Made by a program: the position numbers and the translations under genes. From positions 1-16,935 of the forward strand of contig DATBKT010000136.1 in assembly GCA_036555705.1 (NCBI GenBank): DNA of 16,935 nt, in the 5' to 3' direction. This stretch comes from JARBAU01 sp029237525. GTDB lineage: Archaea; Thermoproteota; Nitrososphaeria; Nitrososphaerales; Nitrososphaeraceae. The notes beneath the pieces were generated by a model that was not told where the DNA came from, did no database searches, and saw only the letters and a list, made by a program, of their open reading frames with translations. Of the stretch, positions 7,257-14,872 are shown in pieces (position 1 is the first letter of the stretch; each line of letters opens with the position of its first letter).

Positions 7257-7625
7257 CTTGACCATACTGGTATATTTAAATGATTAAGCAATAGATAGGG
7301 ATATCTGACACTTTTTATATCGTAGAACATTGTTAGGTATAGAATCATAAAATAAGAATATATGATTAAAGGCATTTAATAATCATTATGACATTTGTAT
7401 AGAAATAAGGGATTGATATAGATAATTACACAATATATCCAATGCTTAATTCATGAATGAATACAATATGACGGAAAAATTAGATATCGTATGTGATACA
7501 AGGTATAGGAAATAGGGGATAGATGATGATAATAATAATAATAGAAAAAGTGAATACATTTGTAATAAATTCAATATTTCAACGATAGCTAGAACTAGTA
7601 TAAAGCAAAAATATCATATAACTTT
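7257..7625. other. Divergent intergenic region before the CinA-like gene
   Basis: No gene is visible. It contains an imperfect ATA/ATG triplet run near 7523-7543. The TATA-like AGTATAAAG (7597-7605) is centred 25 nt before the ATG at 7626 and predicts a leaderless transcript of the CinA-like gene. Confidence 0.5.
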
Positions 7626-8480
7626 ATGAACAATATATCTGAAATATTATGCATTGGCAATGAACTGCTTTTAGGGACAGTTCAAAACACAAATGCTCAA
7701 TGGATTTCAAAAAGAATTGCAGATGCAGGAGGAATAATAACAAGAGTAACGATCGTTAGAGACAATATTAATGAAATATCCTCAGTGGTGAATGAAATAT
7801 TAGTTAGAGATCCCGACTGGCTAATTATTTCAGGAGGACTAGGTCCGACGTACGATGATCTAACATTAGAAGGTGTCGCCATAGCTCTTGGTACAGACCT
7901 TGTATTAGATGAGGATGCAATTGAAATGCTAAAGCGGAGTTATGCACGATATCCATCTAGTCCGAAATTAAATGAAGTCAGGCTAAAAATGGCCAGAATT
8001 CCCAAGGGGTCTATTCCGATCCAAAATCCAGTTGGTAGTGCACCGTCAATATTAATAGACACTTCTAAATTTGATAGTAACAGCATTTCCACAGGCTCAG
8101 ACTCAGGTAAACATACAAAGATTATTTGCCTTCCAGGAGTGCCGAATGAATTAGAGGCAATCTTTCTAGATAAAATCCTTCCACAAATGAAAATGATGAT
8201 TGGAGCTTTTCATATTATTGAAACAAATCACGTTATTATTGGTATTAGTGAGGCAATGATCGCGCCAACTCTGATAAGAATAGTTCGATCATTTTCTGAT
8301 GATTCAATTTATCTAAAAACGCACCCACGTGGGTTTACTAAAGATAGTAAGCCAATGTTGAGAATCCAAATAGTTGCAAAGGGAAAAGACAAATCAACTG
8401 TTCAATCAACATATAGATACATTTATGACACATTGATTGAGGAAGTAGGCAGATTGGGTGGAGAAACGTTATTAACTTAA
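7626..8480 (+). CDS. CinA-like protein with MoaB/Mog molybdopterin-binding fold
   Basis: The 284-residue protein matches the N-terminal domain of CinA. It has GNELLLG (residues 11-17), the NTNAQWISKRIADAGG helix, VRDNINEI, and the family hallmark SGGLGPTYDDLT (69-80); CLPGVPNELEAIF follows in the second half. The fold is shared with the molybdopterin-binding enzymes MoaB, Mog and MoeA. In CinA-type proteins it acts on nucleotides (for example ADP-ribose), so a direct role in molybdenum cofactor synthesis is not established here. There is no C-terminal NMN-deamidase domain, as is normal for archaeal members. A Ser/Thr-rich insert (about 150-162) makes it slightly longer than usual. It converges with the GNAT gene (276 bp between stops). 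Confidence 0.88.
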   Translation: MNNISEILCIGNELLLGTVQNTNAQWISKRIADAGGIITRVTIVRDNINEISSVVNEILVRDPDWLIISGGLGPTYDDLTLEGVAIALGTDLVLDEDAIEMLKRSYARYPSSPKLNEVRLKMARIPKGSIPIQNPVGSAPSILIDTSKFDSNSISTGSDSGKHTKIICLPGVPNELEAIFLDKILPQMKMMIGAFHIIETNHVIIGISEAMIAPTLIRIVRSFSDDSIYLKTHPRGFTKDSKPMLRIQIVAKGKDKSTVQSTYRYIYDTLIEEVGRLGGETLLT

Positions 8481-8724
8481 TATATCCTTGAAAATCCTTT
8501 GATTCCTGCAAGAAGATTCATAGTTAAGGATTGATATATGAATACCAAGAAATTGTGATAAACTCAACTCAACCTAATTGGCAAAAAGTTTAATCTGATC
8601 CGAATAATAATTTTTGCTAGTAAGAACCATTGGCGGCATTGAGTAATAACAATTAACTTTCAGAGTATGAAACAGGCTAGTCAGCCGACCTACACATAAT
8701 GGTGAATCACATACTGAATGAATG

Positions 8725-8748
8725 TTAATATCGAATATCGAATATTAA
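8725..8748. terminator. Hairpin between convergent genes
   Basis: TTAATAT (8725-8731) pairs with ATATTAA (8742-8748) around CGAATATCGA. It lies between the convergent CinA-like and GNAT genes, 9 nt after the GNAT stop on the minus strand. It may end transcription of that gene. It has no strong T-run and is A+T-rich, so support is weak. The rest of the 8481-8756 gap holds nothing recognisable. Confidence 0.3.
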
Positions 8749-8756
8749 ACAATATT

Positions 8757-9677
8757 TCAAATTTTTCTTTTATATAACAAAAATTCCTCACACTGAATTA
8801 TTCCTATAAATTTCATAACAAGTTTGATATAAGGAACTTGTGGACTAAATATTTGTAATCTTTCATTTTCTTTAATGTTCACATAGTCCAAATCTATGGC
8901 ATATAAAATCAAATGCCTCAATACTGAAAGATGATTAATATTAATATCTAAATATAGTATTTGAAGCTGTTTGTCATAATCTTTGTGAATTATTGCTATC
9001 CCAACAATAGAATAGTCTGAATTTTCTGCTACAAGCACGGTTTTATTTGTAATGAGATGACACAGCGATATAGAGTCTAAAGGATACCATCTCCACATAT
9101 CCGCATAGCTTTCACCCGACAATCTGAAGATTTCAGAGGATTTAAGATATTTGAATAAGCTGTCAATATCATCCAAGACCGCAACTTTAACTTTATAACC
9201 ATTTGCACCTAAATTATTCCGGGTTATATATCCACTAAAATAATTCCATTTGGATATCTTAGTAAAACCATTTCTTTGCATCAATAGTTGTGACGGTACA
9301 TTATTTGTTGATACTATAGCAGCCGACTCTTTAGCATTCTGTTCCATACCATACTCTAACATTTTTCTTATTAGTTCTGTTGCTATATGTCTGCGTCTAC
9401 AGTCGGATCTTATCCTAATACCTTCTAACCAGATCATATTCCTATTTGGACACAGATGAACATGGGAGACTCCCACTATTGCAGATGATTTTATTCCGGT
9501 GTTGGGTTCTATAAAATGCCAGTCAGATTCATACTCTGCTATTATAAGTCTACCATTTGAATCAGAGTACCAATTATTCCATACCTGATCTATATAGTCA
9601 CCCCAAGTAAATGTATTAACACAGAATTTTAAAACATCATTTTTATCGTTTAGCTGTGCTGGCCGTAATTTTAGCAA
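8757..9677 (-). CDS. GNAT family N-acetyltransferase with extra C-terminal domain
   Basis: The protein has 306 residues. Residues 1-150 form a GNAT domain: LRPAQLNDKNDVLKFC at the start, strand IWLEGIRIRSDCRRRHIATE (82-101) with the acetyl-CoA pyrophosphate loop R94-R-R-H-I-A99, and NVPSQLLMQRNGFTKIS (126-142), the typical last helix and strand. His97 stands where a Gly is most common in the loop. Residues about 155-306 have a similar size and strand pattern (YKVKVAVLDDIDSLFKYL, TVLVAENSDYSIVGIAII), so they may be a degenerate second GNAT domain. The substrate is unknown. The start is TTG at 9677: an in-frame stop lies just upstream, and a TATA box is about 27 nt before it, so the transcript is probably leaderless. 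Confidence 0.8.
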   Translation of the reverse strand: MLKLRPAQLNDKNDVLKFCVNTFTWGDYIDQVWNNWYSDSNGRLIIAEYESDWHFIEPNTGIKSSAIVGVSHVHLCPNRNMIWLEGIRIRSDCRRRHIATELIRKMLEYGMEQNAKESAAIVSTNNVPSQLLMQRNGFTKISKWNYFSGYITRNNLGANGYKVKVAVLDDIDSLFKYLKSSEIFRLSGESYADMWRWYPLDSISLCHLITNKTVLVAENSDYSIVGIAIIHKDYDKQLQILYLDININHLSVLRHLILYAIDLDYVNIKENERLQIFSPQVPYIKLVMKFIGIIQCEEFLLYKRKI

Positions 9678-9682
9678 TTTGT

Positions 9683-9692
9683 CACTATAGTG
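9683..9692. promoter_or_regulatory. CACTATAGTG palindrome at the GNAT transcription start
   Basis: This is a perfect 10-bp palindrome between the TATA box (minus-strand ATATTATAT, 9702-9710) and the TTG start at 9677. A protein bound here would block initiation, so it is a possible repressor site. A 10-bp palindrome can also occur by chance. Confidence 0.35.
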
Positions 9693-10132
9693 CTATCATG
9701 CATATAATATAATACAAACCAATACACATTCAAAATAAATAGACCTATTTATTAGATATAATGACGAACTAGCTATAAGGCAAAATCAGATTCCAAGTTA
9801 GATCTAACATAAAACTGACATCTGAACGAACTTCATGGCACTTATTACTGGTTATAAATAACATGACATGAATAAACGTAATTAAGATCATCATACGCTA
9901 GTCCATCATACTGACATTTCCACAACTATAACACACATAATATTTATGACAGTATGTAGTTTAACTATCCCAAAATTTAATTATTCAAAAATACTATTTT
10001 CAATGCACACAATCACTTGGTTTGTGAATAAATCAACTCTTACTAAGAAGTTAATCTTGTTATTGCCAGGTGCTCTTAATTAATAGCTCTCGTATAATAA
10101 CTTTATTTGTCAGATAATGTTAATTTCGTTAT
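9693..10132. other. Divergent intergenic region between the GNAT and Lrp genes
   Basis: The GNAT TATA box is at 9702-9710 on the minus strand. On the plus strand CTTTATTT (10101-10108) is centred about 28 nt before the Lrp ATG and predicts a near-leaderless transcript. A 26-codon open frame at 10003-10083 has no supporting signal. Nothing else is recognisable. Confidence 0.5.
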
Positions 10133-10570
10133 ATGGATGAAACAGATACTAAAATACTTCATCAGATATTGTCCGATGGAAGATCATCGTACAGGAAGAT
10201 TGCAGAACAGATTGGCGTATCGCCACCCACAGTTCTTAATAGGATACAAAAGCTAGAAAGTAATCATATCATAAAATCATATTCTGCAGTATTAGATCAT
10301 GAAAAACTGGGCTTTGATCTGACTGCAATAATTGAAGTCACCGCAGTGAAGGGCAAGATAACAGAAGTAGAAAAGCACATATCAAAATTTGCAAATGTAT
10401 GCGCAGTATATGATATTACTGGCTTAACAGATATGATAATAGTAGCTAAATTTAGAAATCGTAAGGAGTTGAGTGATTTTGTAAAGAAGGACTTATCATT
10501 ACCATTTGTTGAGAGAACAAATAGTCATATGGTATTAGTAACTGTAAAAGAGGATTTTCGGTTTTTCTAA
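10133..10570 (+). CDS. Lrp/AsnC family transcription regulator
   Basis: The 145-residue protein has the full Lrp/AsnC layout. The N-terminal helix-turn-helix (about 1-60) begins MDETDTKILHQILSDGRSS and includes YRKIAEQIGVSPPTVLNRIQ, with SPPTVLNRIQKLE as recognition helix. A short linker is followed by the RAM (effector-binding, oligomerising) domain from about 65 to 140, with FDLTAIIEVTA, VYDITGLTDMIIVAKF and the final MVLVTVKEDFRFF. Family members form dimers to octamers and often respond to amino acids. The ligand cannot be read from the sequence. The length is typical. No amino-acid gene is adjacent, so targets are probably elsewhere, with autoregulation likely. The start at 10133 fits the promoter; ATG at 10137 is out of frame. 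Confidence 0.92.
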   Translation: MDETDTKILHQILSDGRSSYRKIAEQIGVSPPTVLNRIQKLESNHIIKSYSAVLDHEKLGFDLTAIIEVTAVKGKITEVEKHISKFANVCAVYDITGLTDMIIVAKFRNRKELSDFVKKDLSLPFVERTNSHMVLVTVKEDFRFF

Positions 10571-10890
10571 TTTAAATCTATATCCATCATTTTGGAAAAC
10601 AGAGAACGGATTTCTAGTGATAGAATTAATTCCCAAAATCATTGTCACATGACTCATTGGAAATAGTAGTATTTTATTACATGTAGAGTTTTTGATATAC
10701 ATAAAATGAAGTCGATACTTATGACTTATGAGATAGTATAACTTCCAACAATATATACATATTGACAGAACTATAAATTACAGATATTAGATACAAATCT
10801 AATTAGAGATAAACTAAAAAGAGAAATCAGAATATAGAATATATCACAATTTAAAGTAAGAGATGCGTAGATGTACTTTTTTTGTGAATC
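10571..10890. other. Intergenic region between the convergent Lrp and PolX genes
   Basis: This 320-bp gap is A+T-rich. I see no gene, clear hairpin or terminator-like T-run in the orientation of either gene. Confidence 0.5.
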
Positions 10891-12714
10891 TCATCTCTTG
10901 ATGCTGGACAGCATCTCTTCAAGAGGTAACGTATTTAATATATCAGATTTTTTAGCCCAGCCACGCCTAGCTTGGCCTATACCAAATTTTAAAAAGGCAA
11001 AATGAATTGGATGATGTGCGTCTGAATCAATTACGAGCTTAACATCTTCCTGTATTGCCATTTTCACATATTCATCTTTTAGATCTAGACGATCATAGTG
11101 CGCATCGATCTCAAGCAAGGTATTTGTCTTCTTTGCGTTCTCTAGTAGCTTCTCAATATTAACAGGATATCCTTCTCTCTTGTTTATGCGTCTACCGGTA
11201 GGATGAAATATGATATCAATACTAGGATTCTCCATTGCTTTCAACAATCTATCTGTTTGTACTTCGATTGGAAGTGAAAAACTAGAATGAATTGCTGCCC
11301 CTACAAAGTCCAGTTTATCTAACACATTATTTGGAATATCAAGAGATCCATCCTTCATTATGTTCACTTCTGCAGCAGACAATATTTTGAAATTCTTGTT
11401 ATCATACATCTTTGTTTTTTTTTCTTTTTCGTCTTGAGCCTGTTGTATTTCTAGTCCCGGTTTAGTAATGGGATGACGACGAGGTTTTGTGTAATATTGT
11501 CCCTGTTTTATTCTATCATTTAGCTCTGCAATTTTGTTTGCCTGATCTAATAACTGTGAATCGTCAAGCCCATTTGTTAATTTCAAACTTTTTGTATGAT
11601 CTGTAATAGCTATATACTCTAGTCCAAAGGTTCCCTTGGCCGCTAAAGCCATATCTTCTATTGACATTGTACCATCTGTGCTGTTACTATGGACTTGCAG
11701 GTCACCTTTCAGATCATTATATTGAATTAAATGCGGAAGTCTTTTCCCATCATTTTTTGCTAATTCAAATTCTCCATTATTTTCCCTAATTTCTGGAGGG
11801 ATCCATTCTAGACCTAACATCTGATAAATACCTTCTTCAGTCGAGCCTGCAATCTTTTTCTGATTTTTGTCGAAAAGTCCCCATTCATTTAGATGAAGGC
11901 CTTTTGCGAGTGCCACCTTACGCATAGCTACACCATGTTCTTTACTACCAGTAAAATACTGTAAAGCTGAGCCAAAGCTATCTTCAGGAATAACCAAAAG
12001 ATCAGCATCTATTCCATTATTTAGCCTCACAAAACTTTTGCTAGTTCCTTTGCCAAGAATTTCGCCTATTTCAGGCATCGAAATGAAATAATCCATTATC
12101 TTTTTAGACTCGTTTGATGCCACTACAAAATCAATATCACCTACCGTTTCCTTCATTCTTCTGAAAGATCCTGCAGCAACCGCACTTTTTACTCCTTCAA
12201 AATTTAACAGTCTGGTCTCGATTTGTTTTACTAGAGGATAAACTTCACCCAAAGGATATCGACCTCTTCCCATCTTAAGTAGTCGAATTTTATTGAGAAT
12301 CATTTCCTCCTTTTTTTCTGAAAACCCTCGAATATTACGGAGTTTTCCTTCTGAGGCAGCTTTTTCTAAATTTGATAGATCCTTAACACCTAAGTTATCA
12401 TAAATGGTTTTAATTGTTTTAGGGCCTATTCCTTCCAAGTCATAAAATTCATCAACATTTATAGAGATTTTGGATTTCAATTCCTCCAAATACTTTATTT
12501 TACCTGTCATGAGATACTCTTCAATTTTTGAGGCAATTGCTTTTCCAATTGATGGAATTTGCATCAAACCCTTAAGTCCGTTATCTTCGTATATTTCGTC
12601 AATACCTGATGATAAGTTCCTGATTACATCAGATGCGGTTTTATAAGATCTTACTTTAAACATTATGTTAGGATTTTCTTCTTCCATTTCGAGCATATAA
12701 CCAATTTCGCGCAA
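10891..12714 (-). CDS. polX: Family X DNA polymerase with PHP domain (PolX)
   Basis: The protein is 607 residues from the TTG at 12714. The order is that of archaeal/bacterial PolX: helix-hairpin-helix regions (IPSIGKAIASKIEE, 53-66; LEGIGPKTIKTIYDNLG, 93-109), the polymerase palm with AGSFRRMKETVGDIDF (181-196; Asp193, Asp195) and a third Asp in DADLL (about 236-240), then a C-terminal PHP phosphoesterase. PHP metal residues include H342 (QVHSNSTDG), TDH (371-373), E449, H476, H504 and DSDAH (563-567). PolX enzymes fill short gaps in base-excision and break repair, and the PHP part gives 3'-5' exonuclease or phosphatase activity. A Lys/Gln-rich stretch at about 403-442 seems to be an insertion in the PHP domain. 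The true start is probably upstream of 12714. The gene stands alone. Confidence 0.93.
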   Translation of the reverse strand: MREIGYMLEMEEENPNIMFKVRSYKTASDVIRNLSSGIDEIYEDNGLKGLMQIPSIGKAIASKIEEYLMTGKIKYLEELKSKISINVDEFYDLEGIGPKTIKTIYDNLGVKDLSNLEKAASEGKLRNIRGFSEKKEEMILNKIRLLKMGRGRYPLGEVYPLVKQIETRLLNFEGVKSAVAAGSFRRMKETVGDIDFVVASNESKKIMDYFISMPEIGEILGKGTSKSFVRLNNGIDADLLVIPEDSFGSALQYFTGSKEHGVAMRKVALAKGLHLNEWGLFDKNQKKIAGSTEEGIYQMLGLEWIPPEIRENNGEFELAKNDGKRLPHLIQYNDLKGDLQVHSNSTDGTMSIEDMALAAKGTFGLEYIAITDHTKSLKLTNGLDDSQLLDQANKIAELNDRIKQGQYYTKPRRHPITKPGLEIQQAQDEKEKKTKMYDNKNFKILSAAEVNIMKDGSLDIPNNVLDKLDFVGAAIHSSFSLPIEVQTDRLLKAMENPSIDIIFHPTGRRINKREGYPVNIEKLLENAKKTNTLLEIDAHYDRLDLKDEYVKMAIQEDVKLVIDSDAHHPIHFAFLKFGIGQARRGWAKKSDILNTLPLEEMLSSIKR

Positions 12715-12747
12715 AACTTTTGCGATATCAGTGTTCCTGATCCTTAT
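12715..12747 (-). other. Probable N-terminal extension of PolX from an ATA codon
   Basis: The frame upstream of the TTG reads IRIRNTDIAKV. This restores the first helix normal for PolX proteins (N-x-[DE]-[IV]-A-x-[IV]-L). It begins at ATA (12745-12747), two codons after which no ATG, GTG or TTG is available; an in-frame TGA is at 12754-12756. GGTGA on the minus strand (12754-12758) lies 6 nt before the ATA, an ideal Shine-Dalgarno position. ATA may be a mutated ATG, a working non-standard start, or the result of an indel. Confidence 0.6.
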
Positions 12748-12785
12748 ACTCCCTCACCATAATGTAAGCATTTCAATAACTATCA

Positions 12786-12794
12786 TTATATAAT
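12786..12794 (-). promoter_or_regulatory. TATA box of polX
   Basis: ATTATATAA on the minus strand is centred near 12790 and predicts a start near 12764. That gives a leader of about 17 nt before the ATA at 12747, containing the Shine-Dalgarno-like GGTGAGGGAG (12749-12758). An ATG at 12760 opens a 10-codon frame (MVREYKDQEH, stop at 12728-12730) that overlaps the polX frame. Confidence 0.55.
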
Positions 12795-13560
12795 CGGCTA
12801 ATAAACGATTTTGGTGGTGTTTTTTATTTTGTTAGCCTGGTCACAATATTTCAACTTTATTAGATCTACTAGATATACACAGCGCTTGTATGCAATGATG
12901 ATACTAAGCATTATCCTATTAAAGCAAATTATGATTATAATTGTGATTTAGATTGGACATATCATCTAGTTGTAATTCCATAAAATTGTATTCATCATCC
13001 ATTAAATAATATTAGACTATGTCCAGATGCAAAAATTACAGGCAAATGAGGATAACCGTGTAATTAACTAGCAGGTTCGAATCTAATATTGAGTGAGTAT
13101 ACATTTGTATGATACAGAGCTTTTCTTTTCTTAAAAGAGCATAAAATTTCCATGATGTCAACTCAGGCATAGTCGGCAGTCCCGGAACCTAACTGTTTTA
13201 AGAGGTGAGTGTATGGCGAAGGTTCGATATAGAATCCGGCAGGCGTATTATATATATCGGGAAGTCTATCTTTCACATTCTATGAATCAAACAGGAAGTC
13301 TATCTCAACATACTCATCTCATTTGTAGATTTTATATTATATTCCAAATCATATTGATCATATCTCATAATGTGGATGGTAGGATCTGCTATAGTTTGGG
13401 TTTTCTCTTTCTGGGGGTCTTGACTACAGATCCTAACTGCAAACTTCACGTCTATCTTCAACAATAAGCCTATATCATCTGTCTTTACTCACATAATCTA
13501 ATTTACCAATTATTATTTAACCTAAATCTATTTATCAGATAGTATGTCGGATTAGATATC
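12795..13560. other. Long intergenic region with inverted repeats
   Basis: This 766-bp stretch has no confident gene. It contains TGGACATA (12954-12961) with TATGTCCA (13018-13025); a pair GAACCT (13185-13190) and AGGTTC (13220-13225); a 12-bp direct repeat GGAAGTCTATCT (13260-13271 and 13294-13305); and TAGGATCTG (13380-13388) with CAGATCCTA (13427-13435). The 13170-13450 part is less A+T-rich than its surroundings. A TATA-like CTATTTAT (13528-13535) precedes the WtpA-like gene. Confidence 0.45.
13213..13467 (+). CDS. Doubtful small ORF with a good Shine-Dalgarno sequence
   Basis: This is an 84-codon frame starting at ATG 13213. In its favour, AGAGGTGAG lies just upstream at normal Shine-Dalgarno distance, and the middle (about residues 38-52) is hydrophobic enough for one membrane helix (FYIIFQIILIISH). 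Against it, the composition looks random, no family is recognisable, and it overlaps direct and inverted repeats that suggest an RNA or relic. I cannot give a function. Confidence 0.2.
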   Translation: MAKVRYRIRQAYYIYREVYLSHSMNQTGSLSQHTHLICRFYIIFQIILIISHNVDGRICYSLGFLFLGVLTTDPNCKLHVYLQQ

Positions 13561-14541
13561 TTGGTAAAGAAAGCAGTTTATAATAAATCTTCCAATACCA
13601 CCAAAATTGCAGCGTTACTTGGCATAACTATCGTTGTTGTAGCATTAATATCATCTTCAATACTCGTAAGAAACGGCTATGCAACACCCAAAGTAGAGCC
13701 GCAGTCTTCATCTTCCAGTCAGGGTGGAAAAGTGTTCGTCATGTATGCAGGTTCTCTTGTAAGGATATTTGAACAAGATCTAGGCCCGGCATTTCAGAAT
13801 AAAACAGGTTATACATATACTGGAGAAGGACGAGATTCGCTGCAAGTTGCTAATATGATATTAGATGGGCAGAGGAGTCCAGATGTCTTTGTCAGCGCAA
13901 GCACAACTCCTATCAATAAATTGATAAACTCAAATGGTAGTGTTGCTAGTAAATCGCCACTCGCTCATGGTTTAGCCAAGTTTGCATCTGCTGAAATGGT
14001 AATTGCATATACTGTTACCAGCAAATTTCACTCAGATTTAGACAAGGCAAAGAAAGGGCTTGTGTCATGGTATCATGTCTTGTCAGAGAATGGCTTCAAA
14101 TTCGGAAGAACAGATCCTGATCTAGACCCTAAGGGATACTACACGATAATCATGTCCAAACTTGCAAATTCATACTATAAGGATCCTAACATTAAGCAAA
14201 GAACTCTAGGAGATAATAAGAATCCGAAGCAAATCTTTCCAGAGGAAACTCTTATAACAACTCTAGAGACCGGACATTTAGACGCAATAGCAGCATACAA
14301 ACATGAAGCAGTTGCAAGAGGACTCCATTATATAACACTACCACCTCAGATTAACCTTGGCAATCCATCATATTCTAAGTTCTATAGAACTGCCACATAT
14401 ACTCTACCTAACGGTCAAACAATTCACGGTGAACCGGTATACTTTTCAGTGACGATACCAGATACCTACAGGAATCTTGCAGGCGCCATGACTTTTGTCA
14501 AGTTCTTACTATCACCTGATGGCTCAACTATACTGCAGTGA
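13561..14541 (+). CDS. WtpA-like tungstate/molybdate ABC substrate-binding protein
   Basis: The protein has 326 residues. A hydrophobic segment at about 17-37 is a signal or membrane anchor; there is no lipobox Cys. A Ser-rich linker (48-54) leads into the binding domain. WtpA features are MYAGSLVRIFE (61-71, Ser65 in the oxyanion loop), SPDVFVSAS (106-114), FGRTDPDLDPKGY, and GLHYITLPPQINLG. These proteins capture tungstate or molybdate outside the membrane for an ABC importer. DPKGY replaces the usual DPCGY. No permease or ATPase gene lies in the window. The start is TTG at 13561, about 30 nt after a TATA-like element. The protein stops at DGSTILQ; the same frame continues after the TGA with DGLDHINPVVQGQ, which looks like the normal WtpA end, so this may be a slightly shortened version. 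Confidence 0.87.
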   Translation: MVKKAVYNKSSNTTKIAALLGITIVVVALISSSILVRNGYATPKVEPQSSSSSQGGKVFVMYAGSLVRIFEQDLGPAFQNKTGYTYTGEGRDSLQVANMILDGQRSPDVFVSASTTPINKLINSNGSVASKSPLAHGLAKFASAEMVIAYTVTSKFHSDLDKAKKGLVSWYHVLSENGFKFGRTDPDLDPKGYYTIIMSKLANSYYKDPNIKQRTLGDNKNPKQIFPEETLITTLETGHLDAIAAYKHEAVARGLHYITLPPQINLGNPSYSKFYRTATYTLPNGQTIHGEPVYFSVTIPDTYRNLAGAMTFVKFLLSPDGSTILQ

Positions 14542-14598
14542 GACGGTTTAGACCATATCAATCCTGTTGTCCAAGGACAGGTGTGTCGGTCTTGTTAA
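14542..14598 (+). pseudogene. Untranslated remnant of the WtpA-like C-terminus
   Basis: After the TGA (14539-14541) the frame stays open for 18 codons to TAA (14596-14598) and reads DGLDHINPVVQGQVCRSC. WtpA proteins usually end with a helix plus a segment of the form G-hydrophobic-x-x-I-x-P after the last conserved helix, which this resembles. A single base change could have created the TGA. Read-through cannot be excluded. Confidence 0.4.
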
Positions 14599-14624
14599 CT
14601 AATAATATATTACTAATGAAAGAC

Positions 14625-14664
14625 TTTCACCCCTCCCTTCCTTCCTCTTATCTACTCTTCTTTC
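14625..14664 (+). terminator. Pyrimidine-rich tract after the WtpA-like gene
   Basis: A 40-nt stretch of almost only C and T (containing CCCCTCCCTTCCTTCCTC) lies about 85 nt after the WtpA-like stop. Pyrimidine-rich and T-rich tracts in the transcript's coding strand can act as archaeal terminators. No strong hairpin precedes it. Confidence 0.35.
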
Positions 14665-14716
14665 GTTGCGTATTCCACATATTCCGTTTCTAATTTAAAA
14701 GTTGAAGAGATTGTTG

Positions 14717-14872
14717 ATGGTCGAAGCAGTTCAAAGGAATTCGAAAATATTGTTCTGGAGTTATTCGATTTATAATACACCTACCACTGCTCTTAATTTA
14801 GTATACGATAATTGTAAGAGACTAATCCTAGGTTTCATATACATAGTTGAACCAAGAATGAGAAACCACTAG
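14717..14872 (+). CDS. Possible small protein of 51 residues
   Basis: The frame starts at ATG 14717 (upstream TTGs at 14702, 14711 and 14714 are also in frame) and ends at TAG 14870-14872. The product begins MVEAVQRNSKILFWSY and contains NTPTTALNLVYDNCKRL and GFIYIVEPRMRNH. The composition is protein-like and basic. TATA-like TTTAAAAG (14693-14700) is about 20-24 nt before the ATG. I recognise no family. It may be a real small protein or chance. Confidence 0.25.
   Translation: MVEAVQRNSKILFWSYSIYNTPTTALNLVYDNCKRLILGFIYIVEPRMRNH

Noticed and set aside
10003..10083. 26-codon open frame upstream of the Lrp gene
   Set aside because: It is too short, with no start signal or recognisable product.
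12890..12965. ATGATGA as box C of a C/D guide RNA
   Set aside because: No CTGA box D occurs at a suitable distance.
13068..13084. GCAGGTTCGAATC, which resembles a tRNA T-arm
   Set aside because: The arms do not pair on both sides of the loop, and no acceptor, D or anticodon stem can be built around it.
13221..13238. Second GGTTCGA motif near 13221, possible tRNA
   Set aside because: The loop and stem lengths are wrong and there is no acceptor stem.
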